From Armatimonadota bacterium (GTDB taxonomy: Bacteria; Armatimonadota; Fimbriimonadia; Fimbriimonadales; Fimbriimonadaceae): 64,000 nucleotides of DNA. A program made the position numbers and the translations under genes. The stretch lies in assembly GCA_016789105.1 (NCBI GenBank), contig JAEURN010000009.1:1-64000 (forward strand), written 5' to 3'. Under the pieces are notes generated by a model, which worked only from the letters and a program-made list of their open reading frames with translations, was not told the origin of the DNA and made no database searches. This document shows, piece by piece, positions 22,905-30,827 of the stretch (position 1 is the first letter of the stretch; each line of letters begins with the position of its first letter).

Positions 22905-25157
22905 ATGGCGATGGGGCTTCCGATGGTGCTGCTAGGCTTGGCGCTTTTGGGGCAACCTGCCACCTTGCCGCCGATCATCCCGCAGCCGCAAGAGTATGTC
23001 CGCAAATCCGGCGAGTTCGAAATCTTGCCATCGACGGTTATCGTTGCCGGCGCGGGCGAATTGGCGGAGGCGGAGAAGTTCGCGGCCATGCTCCGCCGCT
23101 CGACGGGGTATCCGTTGCCGATCCAACCGGCAAAGCCGGCCAAAGACTACATCGAGTTCGAACTCAAGCCAGAAATGAAGTGGCTTGGCGGGGAAGGCTA
23201 CCGGGTCAGCATCCGCCCGGGGTTTGCCTCGATCCGCTCCTTTGCCGCCGACGGGTTGTTCCACGGCATCCAGACCTTCCGCCAATTGCTGCCGGTCGCA
23301 GTCGAATCTGGCGAGCCCGTTTATGCGCCGTGGAAAGTCCCTGCGGTCGAAATTTCGGACACCCCCCGGTTTGGTTGGCGGGGAATGCACCTTGATGAGT
23401 CGCGGCACTTTTTCGGCAAGGCCGCGGTGGAGAAGTTCATCGACGTTTTGGCCCTTTATAAGTTCAACCGGTTCCATTGGCATTTGGTGGATGACGGCGG
23501 CTGGCGGCTGGAAATCAAGAAATATCCCGACCTCACCCGGGTTGGGGCGTGGCGCATCGGCGACGGACGGGGGTTCAACCCGGCTGAGCTGTTTTTCAAC
23601 CAGAACGATGGCGTTTACGAGGTTTATGGCGGGTTCTACACCCAGGAAGAAGTGAAGGAAGTGGTTGCTTATGCGGCTGAGCGTCACATCGAAGTCATCC
23701 CAGAAATCGAGATGCCGAGCCACTGCCTGCCCGCATTGTGGGCCTACCGCCAGCTGGCCTGCGACAGTGAAAGCGTCAACAAGGTGTTGCCCAGTTTGCG
23801 CACTCAGTTTGTGAACACGTTCTGCCCGGGAAAGGAGGAAACCATGTCCTTTATCACCGGGGTGCTGGATGAAGTCTGCGCCCTGTTCCCAAGTCGCGAA
23901 ATCCACATCGGGGGTGACGAGCCAGATTTGCGGACATGGGAGAGCTGCCGTTCCTGCCAGAGCTTGCGGGAAAGGAACCAACTCAGTGGGGTGGAAGCGG
24001 AATACGGCTGGTTTATGCGCCAAGTTTCCGGCTACCTCAAGTCCAAGGGGAAAACCCCGGTGGCATGGGACGAGTCGATCGATTCCGGCCCGATCCCAGG
24101 TTTGACGGTGATGAGTTGGCGGGGGATCTCGGGCGCGGTGTCGGCGGTCAAAGCGGGGCTGCCAGCAGTTTTGGCCCCCCAAGACACCGCCTACTTCGAC
24201 CGGTCGGAATCCATCACCTCAACCGAGAATGTCTACGCCTTCGACCCGATGCCTCCCGGACTCACGGCAGGCCAACAAGCCTTGATCCGGGGTGGCCAAG
24301 GCCAGTTATGGACCGAGCGGCTCAACGACTGGCGAGCGGTTGAACAGGCGGCATTCCCGAGGGTGCTTGCCCTGTCAGAAGCCCTTTGGAGCGACACCAA
24401 GACGAAAGATTGGGGCCGCTTTGAATCCGGCCTGGGATCACATATCGCGCGCTTGGATGCGATGGGGATCCAGAGCCACATCGAACGGCCGAAGCTGGGT
24501 CCAGTGATGGTGGCTTTCCGGGAACGCATTTCGGTGGATCCGCCCGAGACCCCGCCCGGGATGACCTTGCGCCGAACACTGGACGGCAGTGCCCCAACCC
24601 CATCAAGCGAGGTGTATGACGGCCCTTTTGCCGTGGCCGCAAGCACGACGCTAAAAGCGGCATTTCAAAGGGGGGGCGGGCCGATGGGAGAGGCTACGAC
24701 CGTGGAATATGTCTTGGTCGGCCCGGCGCGGGCTGGCCTGCAACCTGGCCTTTGGGCGGATTGGCACCGTGGGCGTTTTCGAAGCGTCGACGGGTTCGCC
24801 GATCCTACGGAACGCGGGCAAGTCCCGACTTGGGCAAACCAATGGCGGTATTTGGCCGAGCCGCTTGGTGCAAAGTTTTCTGGTTATCTGCGTATCCCGG
24901 CCGATGGCGACTACACCTTTTATTTGCGTAGCGACGACGGTAGCCGGCTGACCTTGGCTGGAGTCCAGCTCATCGATTTGCCGAACGTGGGTGTCGCGCA
25001 GGCATCGCAGGCAACGGCGCGGCTGGTCAAAGGGGACTATCCTTTTGAATTGAGCTACTTTGACATGGGCGGCAACCGCGAACTACTTTGGGAAGTCGAG
25101 GCAAAGGGTTTCCGCCGCCGCAGCGTGCCAACCGAATGGCTGTTCCGCGACCGGTAA
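22905..25157 (+). CDS. glycoside hydrolase family 20 beta-N-acetylhexosaminidase with PA14 domain
   Basis: 750 aa, exported (hydrophobic N-terminus to about residue 20). It cleaves terminal GlcNAc or GalNAc residues, for example from chitin oligomers or glycans. A GH20b N-domain spans about residues 25-150. The catalytic barrel spans about 155-490, with WRGMHLDESRHFF, FHWHLVDDGGWRLEI and the substrate-assisted catalytic pair Asp-Glu in HIGGDEPD (about 336-337). A chitobiase-type C-domain (about 510-600, TLRRTLDGSAPTPSSE) follows. Residues about 610-735 form a PA14-like domain (DYTFYLRSDDGSRL), often a sugar-binding module. Extracellular glycan scavenging is inferred. Confidence 0.93.
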   Translation: MAMGLPMVLLGLALLGQPATLPPIIPQPQEYVRKSGEFEILPSTVIVAGAGELAEAEKFAAMLRRSTGYPLPIQPAKPAKDYIEFELKPEMKWLGGEGYRVSIRPGFASIRSFAADGLFHGIQTFRQLLPVAVESGEPVYAPWKVPAVEISDTPRFGWRGMHLDESRHFFGKAAVEKFIDVLALYKFNRFHWHLVDDGGWRLEIKKYPDLTRVGAWRIGDGRGFNPAELFFNQNDGVYEVYGGFYTQEEVKEVVAYAAERHIEVIPEIEMPSHCLPALWAYRQLACDSESVNKVLPSLRTQFVNTFCPGKEETMSFITGVLDEVCALFPSREIHIGGDEPDLRTWESCRSCQSLRERNQLSGVEAEYGWFMRQVSGYLKSKGKTPVAWDESIDSGPIPGLTVMSWRGISGAVSAVKAGLPAVLAPQDTAYFDRSESITSTENVYAFDPMPPGLTAGQQALIRGGQGQLWTERLNDWRAVEQAAFPRVLALSEALWSDTKTKDWGRFESGLGSHIARLDAMGIQSHIERPKLGPVMVAFRERISVDPPETPPGMTLRRTLDGSAPTPSSEVYDGPFAVAASTTLKAAFQRGGGPMGEATTVEYVLVGPARAGLQPGLWADWHRGRFRSVDGFADPTERGQVPTWANQWRYLAEPLGAKFSGYLRIPADGDYTFYLRSDDGSRLTLAGVQLIDLPNVGVAQASQATARLVKGDYPFELSYFDMGGNRELLWEVEAKGFRRRSVPTEWLFRDR

Positions 25158-25160
25158 CGC

Positions 25161-25168
25161 GGTAGAGT
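25161..25168 (+). promoter_or_regulatory. extended -10 element GGTAGAGT before the DUF2779 gene
   Basis: TAGAGT at 25163-25168, 5 nt before GTG 25174, supports that start codon and a leaderless message. Confidence 0.4.
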
Positions 25169-25173
25169 ACGGT

Positions 25174-26643
25174 GTGGATAGCGGTCCGCGGCGGATTTCG
25201 AAGTCTGCTTTCAAGGATGGCAAACGGTGCCCCAAGCGGCTTTGGTTCAGGTGGAACGCTCCTGACCTGGCCACCTCAGACGAGGCGATGCTGGCAAGGG
25301 CCGCGCTCGGCCACGAAATCGGACAGTTGGCCCGGGGGCTCAACCCGGGGGGCGTTGAATCGGCGGGGGATACAACTGCATTGCGCCTTGAATCGACCCG
25401 TGGCCTTTTGGCCGGTGGCGCCGAGACCATCTATGAGGCCGCATTTGAAGCCGATGGGCTCTACGCCCAAGTGGACATCCTTTACCGTGGACGATCCGGC
25501 TGGGTGATCCGCGAGGTGAAGTCGGCGAAGTCAGTCAACGACCAACATGTGACGGATTCCGCCTTCCAACTGATGGTGTTGGAGCGGTCCGGCCTATCGG
25601 TCGAACGGGTGGAGATCGTAACGGTGGCCCTGGATGCCCCGGCAATCGCAAGCAGCCGGATCCAAGATTTGTTTGCCGTCCAAGATGTGACCGGTCCCGC
25701 AAGGGGCGAGTCGATCGAACTCTTCGATCAGGTCAGAGAACTCCGGGCAATCATCGAGGATGGCCGGGCCGAGGCGGTGGAGCCGGGGCGGCACTGTGAT
25801 TCGGCCTGCCCCTTTTACTCCCACTGCTTTGCAGCCCTGCCCGACGACGACCTGTTGTTTGCCCCCAACCTCAGCAAAGGGAAGTATGAGGAACTCCGCG
25901 CCGCCGGTTACCGCCGGATGTCGGAGTTACCGGACTCTGTGGTCTTGAGCCCCAACGCCGAACATGTTCGCCAAGTCCTGGCATCGGGCCAGGTGCCGTG
26001 GGTGGATGCCAGCCTCGCCAAAGCAGTCAGCGGGATGAAGTTCCCTCTCGTGTTTTTGGATTTTGAGACTGCCTCTCCGTTGTTTCCCGTCAACCCGGGG
26101 ATGCGCGGCGGGGAACTGGTGGTGTTCCAGTTCAGCGCCCATGTCCTTTCCGGGCCAGGCGGCCCGTTGGCCCACTATGAACACATCGACCTCGAATCGC
26201 CGGATCCTCACCCTGGAGTTGTGGCCGCTTTGGCCCCGGTCTTTTCAGGTGCTGGTTCAATCTTGCACTACTCGCCGTTTGAAAAGCGGTGCCTCAACCG
26301 GTTGGTCGCGGCCGGGGTCGAAGGGGCGAATGGTTTGCTCGGCCAGTTCTTACGGTCGGCGGTGGATATGGAAGGGTTTTTCAAAGGCCCGGTCTATCAC
26401 CCGGCGATGCGGGGCAAAACATCGATCAAAGTGGTTTTGCCCGCTTTGGTCCCCGACTTGGACTATTCCGATTTGGAGATCAAAAGCGGGGGGATGGCCG
26501 AAATGAGTTACATCGAGGCACGGACGGGCAAGCTTGCCGGAGATGAGCTAAACCGCCGCCGCGAGGCTTTGTTGCGTTATTGCGAGCGAGACACCGAGGC
26601 CATGGTTCGGCTTTTCAACCGGATTTGGGAACTCTGTCGCTGA
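25174..26643 (+). CDS. DUF2779-type nuclease with Cas4/RecB-like and exonuclease-like domains
   Basis: 489 aa from GTG 25174, which fits the adjacent TAGAGT. The N-terminal half looks like a Cas4/AddB-style PD-(D/E)XK nuclease: Cys in DGKRCPKRLWF (about 19), Asp in QVDILYRG (about 102), Glu and Lys in REVKSAKS (about 113-115), and a CX3CX5C group in HCDSACPFYSHC (about 208-218). The four cysteines suggest a 4Fe-4S cluster. The C-terminal half has VFLDFETASPLFP (about 294) and LLRYCERDTEAM, resembling a DEDD exonuclease fold. No CRISPR or restriction genes are nearby. A DNA-processing role is likely but undefined. Confidence 0.8.
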   Translation: MDSGPRRISKSAFKDGKRCPKRLWFRWNAPDLATSDEAMLARAALGHEIGQLARGLNPGGVESAGDTTALRLESTRGLLAGGAETIYEAAFEADGLYAQVDILYRGRSGWVIREVKSAKSVNDQHVTDSAFQLMVLERSGLSVERVEIVTVALDAPAIASSRIQDLFAVQDVTGPARGESIELFDQVRELRAIIEDGRAEAVEPGRHCDSACPFYSHCFAALPDDDLLFAPNLSKGKYEELRAAGYRRMSELPDSVVLSPNAEHVRQVLASGQVPWVDASLAKAVSGMKFPLVFLDFETASPLFPVNPGMRGGELVVFQFSAHVLSGPGGPLAHYEHIDLESPDPHPGVVAALAPVFSGAGSILHYSPFEKRCLNRLVAAGVEGANGLLGQFLRSAVDMEGFFKGPVYHPAMRGKTSIKVVLPALVPDLDYSDLEIKSGGMAEMSYIEARTGKLAGDELNRRREALLRYCERDTEAMVRLFNRIWELCR

Positions 26644-26670
26644 TTGAGCCATCCGCCCAACCTTGCCAGG

Positions 26671-26698
26671 ATGGGCCCGGGTTCAAATCCGAGCCCAT
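26671..26698. terminator. hairpin between convergent genes
   Basis: ATGGGC (26671-26676) pairs with GCCCAT (26693-26698), with an inner CGG/CCG stem separated by one mismatch. It lies between the ends of the DUF2779 gene and the second phosphoesterase gene. No T-run, so a Rho-independent role is only possible. A tRNA-like GGTTCAAATCC in the loop is coincidental. Confidence 0.35.
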
Positions 26699-26717
26699 GA
26701 AGCAGATTCGAACCTGG

Positions 26718-29243
26718 TCAATCGTCGTCGCCAAAGAACCTGGGTTCCAACCAAAGGCCGAATCGGGGTTTGGGCGTTGGGGAATCTTTGCCCTTGATCG
26801 ACTTCCACAAGATGTCGTTCAAGTCTTCGTCGATCCGGCTGTCTTCGGTGTAGAGCGGGATCTTTTCACTATCCGACGACCGGTAGGCCGTCTTCTCATT
26901 GAGTTGGCAGACGATCTCGCGGGATGGTTGGATGGCTTTGTAGGGCTCCGAGTTGGAAGCCGCATTGCCGAACACGGCTATCGGCGAAGCCACCGCAACG
27001 TATTGGTTCATCGGTCGCAACCCCAAGATCAATTCCATTGTGCGGAGCATGGAATTGGTGTTGTAAAAGGTGCTGTCGTGCGTGCCCTTGCCGATGTAAG
27101 GGCTGACCACATAGGCGGTGGACCGGTGGGCGTCGACATGGTCGATTCCGGCTTGGGCATCGTCTTCCAGGATGCAAATGGCCGTTTCTTTCCAAAACTT
27201 GGAATGGCTGACGGCTTCAACGAGCTTGCCCACGGCATAGTCGTTGTCGGCGACCTGCGATGACGGGGTGGGGACTCCGGCCCGAGTGCCCAAGGTGTGG
27301 TCGTTCCCCAACCTCACGGTTTGGAACCGGGGCATCTCGCCTTGCTCGACAAATTGCTGGAACTCGCGGTTCCACTCGTCGAACCGGTTTGTCGACTTGA
27401 ATTCCCCATAAGTTTTGACCCGGGCTTGCCAAGTGAAACCGCCATATTCGTCGTAGATTGGCGAATCGCTATAGTTGTTGTCGTAGTGCCGGAAGTTGAC
27501 ATTGGTGTGCCCCTGGAGAACGGGGATAAGGGGGTAGCTGTCGCGGGCATTGGGATCCAGCGATTTGCGCTTGTCATCGTCACCGACGAACGCAGCAAAC
27601 ATTCCGTAGTTCCGGTAGGTGACTTTGTTGGCGGCCATATTCTCCCAAATGTAGCCACTCGCCGGCTTGGCCACGTTTTTTTGGCCAAAAAGCTCGACGG
27701 GCTCGCCGTTGACTCCGCCTTCGGTGTCGTAGTTCCGGCCACGGCCGCTGTAGTTGTAGGGCGTGTTCCGGGATCCGTAGGGCGAAGTGTTGCCACTAAG
27801 CGACCATTGCCAACCGTCTTGGCTGACTTCGGCGCAGACATAGAAGTTGTCCAGCAGAACGAACCGTTCGGCTAAGGCGTGCTGGTTCGGGGTGACGGCG
27901 CGGGGGAACAGGGTGAGCTTTGGGTCGCCGTTCCCTTTGGGGATGTCGCCCAGGACATTGTCATATGTCCGGTTTTCTTTGATGATGTAGATGACGTACT
28001 TGATTCCCGGGTTTTGGAATCCGGTGCGCTTGGTGGCGTCGAGCCCGGGCTTGATTCGGTTGTTGACCACAACTTGGCGCGTTAGGGACTTGAACTCTGA
28101 CGGTTTGGGTGTGGCCAAGTGGGTCACCGTCCCGGCGATGATATCTTGGATGTAGGTGCCTTTTTCTTCCACGGGTGGGTTGTTGGGGTTCATGGCCTGT
28201 GTCCCTTTGGCACAGGTGACCAGCATGTGGCCCTTGGATTCCACGACGGCGGTCGGCAGCCAACCGGTCGGGAAGTAGGCCTCCAGCGCGCCCCTTTTGA
28301 GGTCGACGGCGGCGACCGCGTCCATATCGCCGAGGGTGGCGTAAAGCGTGCGTTCGTCATCCGAGAGGGTGACACCGAGCGGCCCCGCCCCAGGGATGTT
28401 GATCATATCGGTCGGCCGCAGCATGATGGTGTCAACGACCCGGTCGCTGGCCGTGTCGATCACGCTGACGGTGTCGCTGCTGGCGTTGGCGACATAAAGG
28501 CGGGTCTGCGCTCGATTGAAGACCATCCCGACCGGCGCGGCCCCGACTTGGATCGACTTGGCAACCTTTCTCGCCCGCAGGTCGAGAACATCGACGACCC
28601 CATCCCTTTCACCGGCGACATAAGCCTTGGTGTCGGCCCCGGCCCCGCGCGTTTTATAAGCAGCGGCCAGGGGGAAGCCCGTGGTCGGGATTTCGAACAA
28701 CGGCTTGCCGGTGTCGGTTTGGTAAATGGTCACAGACCCCTGATAACCCGTTTTGCTGTTGGTCTGGTTGTTGGCAACCAACAACCGGGAACCGTTCGAG
28801 TTGAACGACATCCCGGCAAAGTTGTAGGGGAGTCCCCGGTCTTTGGGGGCTTGCGCTTTGATCGGCGTATCGATTTCGGAAAGCATTCCGTCAACCAGCG
28901 AATAGTGGGTGACCATGTCTTGGGCACCGCGGGAGACATAGACATCGCCGGTCTTGGGGTGGATGGCGATCCCGAAATACAGGCCGACCTTTTCCGGGTT
29001 GTCCTTGCTTGTCTTGTAGTCGATTTGGGAGACGATCTTCCCGGTTGCGACATCGACACAGGAGAGTTTTTGGCGGAAGCCTATTGTGGTGACAACGGCA
29101 AACCGCTTATCGGCAGTGGCCACCATGTTGACCGGGTAGGAGCCGACTTCTTGGTGGGTTCCGAGCGGCGTGATGAGTTTGCCGACCGGCAACATTTGGC
29201 CCTGTTGCGCCAGGGCGGCGGCGGCGAGCGCGGACACCATCAT
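26718..29243 (-). CDS. secreted YncE-type beta-propeller/phosphoesterase protein
   Basis: 841 aa. A signal peptide (VSALAAAALAQQ) without a lipobox makes it a soluble counterpart of the lipoprotein at 19021. Residues about 25-370 form a YncE-like propeller (RLYVANASSDTVSVID is a typical blade). The phosphoesterase domain starts near residue 415 with YVIYIIKENRTYDNVLGDIPKGNG. Further marks are QDGWQWSLSGNTSPYG, GNDHTLGTRAGVPTPSSQVADND and HVDAHRSTAYVVSPY. The two proteins differ most in the central insert. Extracellular phosphate-ester hydrolysis is inferred. A near-leaderless -10 and a TTAACA lie upstream. Confidence 0.85.
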   Translation of the reverse strand: MMVSALAAAALAQQGQMLPVGKLITPLGTHQEVGSYPVNMVATADKRFAVVTTIGFRQKLSCVDVATGKIVSQIDYKTSKDNPEKVGLYFGIAIHPKTGDVYVSRGAQDMVTHYSLVDGMLSEIDTPIKAQAPKDRGLPYNFAGMSFNSNGSRLLVANNQTNSKTGYQGSVTIYQTDTGKPLFEIPTTGFPLAAAYKTRGAGADTKAYVAGERDGVVDVLDLRARKVAKSIQVGAAPVGMVFNRAQTRLYVANASSDTVSVIDTASDRVVDTIMLRPTDMINIPGAGPLGVTLSDDERTLYATLGDMDAVAAVDLKRGALEAYFPTGWLPTAVVESKGHMLVTCAKGTQAMNPNNPPVEEKGTYIQDIIAGTVTHLATPKPSEFKSLTRQVVVNNRIKPGLDATKRTGFQNPGIKYVIYIIKENRTYDNVLGDIPKGNGDPKLTLFPRAVTPNQHALAERFVLLDNFYVCAEVSQDGWQWSLSGNTSPYGSRNTPYNYSGRGRNYDTEGGVNGEPVELFGQKNVAKPASGYIWENMAANKVTYRNYGMFAAFVGDDDKRKSLDPNARDSYPLIPVLQGHTNVNFRHYDNNYSDSPIYDEYGGFTWQARVKTYGEFKSTNRFDEWNREFQQFVEQGEMPRFQTVRLGNDHTLGTRAGVPTPSSQVADNDYAVGKLVEAVSHSKFWKETAICILEDDAQAGIDHVDAHRSTAYVVSPYIGKGTHDSTFYNTNSMLRTMELILGLRPMNQYVAVASPIAVFGNAASNSEPYKAIQPSREIVCQLNEKTAYRSSDSEKIPLYTEDSRIDEDLNDILWKSIKGKDSPTPKPRFGLWLEPRFFGDDD

Positions 29244-29250
29244 GCCCCGA

Positions 29251-29258
29251 ACTTTACC
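29251..29258 (-). promoter_or_regulatory. extended -10 element GGTAAAGT before the second phosphoesterase gene
   Basis: Minus-strand GGTAAAGT, 7 nt before ATG 29243, no Shine-Dalgarno. A TTAACA with a weaker CTGACC repeat (11-bp period) lies 21 bp further upstream, at 29267-29283. Confidence 0.45.
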
Positions 29259-29300
29259 GGGCTTTCGGTCAGATTATTGTTAAGGGACGCCCATTAGGGA

Positions 29301-29344
29301 ACGGTCGATGGTGCGTCAGTATCCCTGAGGGCACCATCGACCGT
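29301..29344. terminator. perfect 14-bp inverted repeat after the PEP-CTERM gene
   Basis: ACGGTCGATGGTGC (29301-29314) and GCACCATCGACCGT (29331-29344) flank a 16-nt loop. It begins 9 bp after the PEP-CTERM stop codon on the minus strand. A strong hairpin, but without a T-run. It may end or protect the PEP-CTERM transcript, or separate it from the phosphoesterase promoter. Confidence 0.5.
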
Positions 29345-29353
29345 GCAAGCGAG

Positions 29354-30097
29354 TTACTTCTTCCGCCTCTTCAGCAGGGGCAGCAAAACAATGCCCAAAG
29401 CGAAGGTCGCCGGCTCCGGAACCGTTTCAATCGTCCCGTTGAGTTCAAAAGCAAGGTTGGCTCCCGTGCTGTTGGTCCAGGTGCCCCAGCCCCCGCCCGC
29501 GCTGTTTTGGGACAGATAGTTGGAGATTCCGCTGCCCGTCCCGCTGAATGCCCAGGCAAAGGTGGCGTTGTTCGACCCGGAAACCCCGAAGTTGAGGTAG
29601 TAGTTGCCGCCAGTCCCCAATCCGATCGGTGCTCCGGAAAGGTCGAATGTGGTCTTGTAGAAGTTGAAGCCGGTATTGGCGCCGGTCCCAGCGGCCGCGA
29701 ATGCGGTGGAAACGGCACTGTCCCCCGCGCTGAAAGTCCGTGTAAAGAGCACGGTGTGGGTCGGGTTTCCGCCCCCGTCGGCCGCTAGGATGTTGATTTC
29801 GTAGGTTCCAATGGCCGAATTGGGGAGTTGGCTGAGCCCGAGCCCGTTCAAAGCGAATCCGGTTACCGATAGCGAGGTCAATTGGTAATCGTTGCTGGAA
29901 TCGATGGCGAGGTTAAAGTTGTCGGCCGCCGTGATGTGGCTGGGGCCGGCCCCGTTGGTCGAATAGCGATCAGAGACGGCAACGCCGTTGGCGGCCCCAA
30001 AATTGGGGGTTTGGTTGATGTTGAACGGCGACGAGGCATGCGCCAACGCGGCGATCCCGGCGGCAAAAACCGCCAAAAGGCATTTAAGGTTGTTCAA
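29354..30097 (-). CDS. PEP-CTERM sorting domain protein
   Basis: 247 aa. TTG start with a strong AAGGAG Shine-Dalgarno at 30105-30110. Signal peptide NLKCLLAVFAAGIAALAHAS is followed by a Ser/Thr/Asn/Gly-rich beta domain of about 190 residues. The C-terminus is the sorting signal VPEPATFALGIVLLPLLKRRKK: the PEP motif, a hydrophobic helix, then basic residues. Such proteins are cut by an exosortase and released or attached at the cell surface, often with extracellular polysaccharide. No exosortase gene is in this window. Function of the domain unknown. Confidence 0.85.
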   Translation of the reverse strand: MNNLKCLLAVFAAGIAALAHASSPFNINQTPNFGAANGVAVSDRYSTNGAGPSHITAADNFNLAIDSSNDYQLTSLSVTGFALNGLGLSQLPNSAIGTYEINILAADGGGNPTHTVLFTRTFSAGDSAVSTAFAAAGTGANTGFNFYKTTFDLSGAPIGLGTGGNYYLNFGVSGSNNATFAWAFSGTGSGISNYLSQNSAGGGWGTWTNSTGANLAFELNGTIETVPEPATFALGIVLLPLLKRRKK

Positions 30098-30241
30098 TTG
30101 TGTGCTCCTTTCCAGTTGCGGTGGGCAAAGCCCAAATCATGCGGTGCCAATTGGCATCTGCTCCATTATGCCGCATATTCTTTGCACGGCATTCGGCTCT
30201 TCATATTAAACCTAGTAAAATTACTGATTCTCCCAATAGGA

Positions 30242-30276
30242 TTGACACAGGGGGAGGGGGGGGGGGGGGGTACATT
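30242..30276 (+). promoter_or_regulatory. promoter with a G15 tract between -35 and -10
   Basis: TTGACA (30242-30247) and GGTACATT (TACATT 30271-30276) are separated by a 23-bp spacer that contains an uninterrupted run of 15 G (30256-30270). The hexamer ends 6 nt before ATG 30283, the same geometry as the other leaderless starts. Loss of six G would give the ideal 17-bp spacer, so the tract could act as a phase-variation switch. Confidence 0.45.
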
Positions 30277-30282
30277 GTTGGA

Positions 30283-30798
30283 ATGATAATGGGATTTATT
30301 GGAGTTTGCCTTCAATTCGATCCAACGTGGGAATTGCAAACGAGGCCGATCTTGACGATCACGACGTTTGAGACTGTTGGCCCGACCACAATAAACAGTG
30401 GAGAAACTTCAATAAATGTTCCTGTTTCAACTCACAGCTGGCAAAAAGCAAAATCATGCGTTGAAACGAGTCAAGGCGGTTCAGGAAGTCCAGCTTGGAC
30501 AACACCAGTTGCCAACCTATATGATTCGACCGTGGGTCCGATTCTCGTTACTTGTGGCGGCGTATCACTGGCCCCAAATTTCGTCTATCATAAGGCGATG
30601 AAAGTGGATTGATATTGTCAATATGATGTTGTTCTAGTCAACGGGTATCCAACAGTTCAAAACTACGTGCAGCCGGCGGTCGAAACATGGCAAGAAAACG
30701 TTCCGATTGGCCCAAGCAGAACGAGAGTCCTAAGCAGTTTTGCTGGAACTGAGGCTGTCGACGTGTTTGACGAGTATGAGGGCCCTATCAGAAATTGA
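30283..30798 (+). pseudogene. AT-rich orphan gene interrupted by an in-frame TGA
   Basis: From ATG 30283 the frame runs 109 codons to TGA at 30610-30612. It then stays open for 61 more codons (TATTGTCAATAT onward) to TGA 30796-30798. The two parts look like one protein of about 171 residues: FIGVCLQFDPTWELQTRP at the start and NVPIGPSRTRVL near the end. No start codon suits a separate second gene. Base composition is far more AT-rich than in neighbours, suggesting acquired DNA. It could be a recent nonsense mutation, a sequencing error, or two real short genes. No family recognised. Confidence 0.45.
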
Positions 30799-30827
30799 AT
30801 ACCTAAGAAGGTAATTGGGAGCGCCAT

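Noticed and set aside
22932-24182. Long antisense reading frame (416 codons) opposite the hexosaminidase gene
   Set aside because: The sense strand encodes a full GH20 enzyme. The antisense frame has no start context or motif and reflects GC-rich codon bias.
26660-26710. tRNA-like TTCAAATCC with flanking complementary bases
   Set aside because: The T-arm stem does not pair properly, and there is no anticodon or D arm. The bases form a simple hairpin between convergent genes.
28119-29297. Antisense frame of 392 codons opposite the second phosphoesterase gene
   Set aside because: The propeller repeats and ENRTYD motif lie on the minus strand. The plus frame shows no recognisable domain.
30610-30612. 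Selenocysteine read-through at TGA
   Set aside because: No plausible SECIS stem-loop follows and no selenoprotein family is recognised. Pseudogene or error is simpler.
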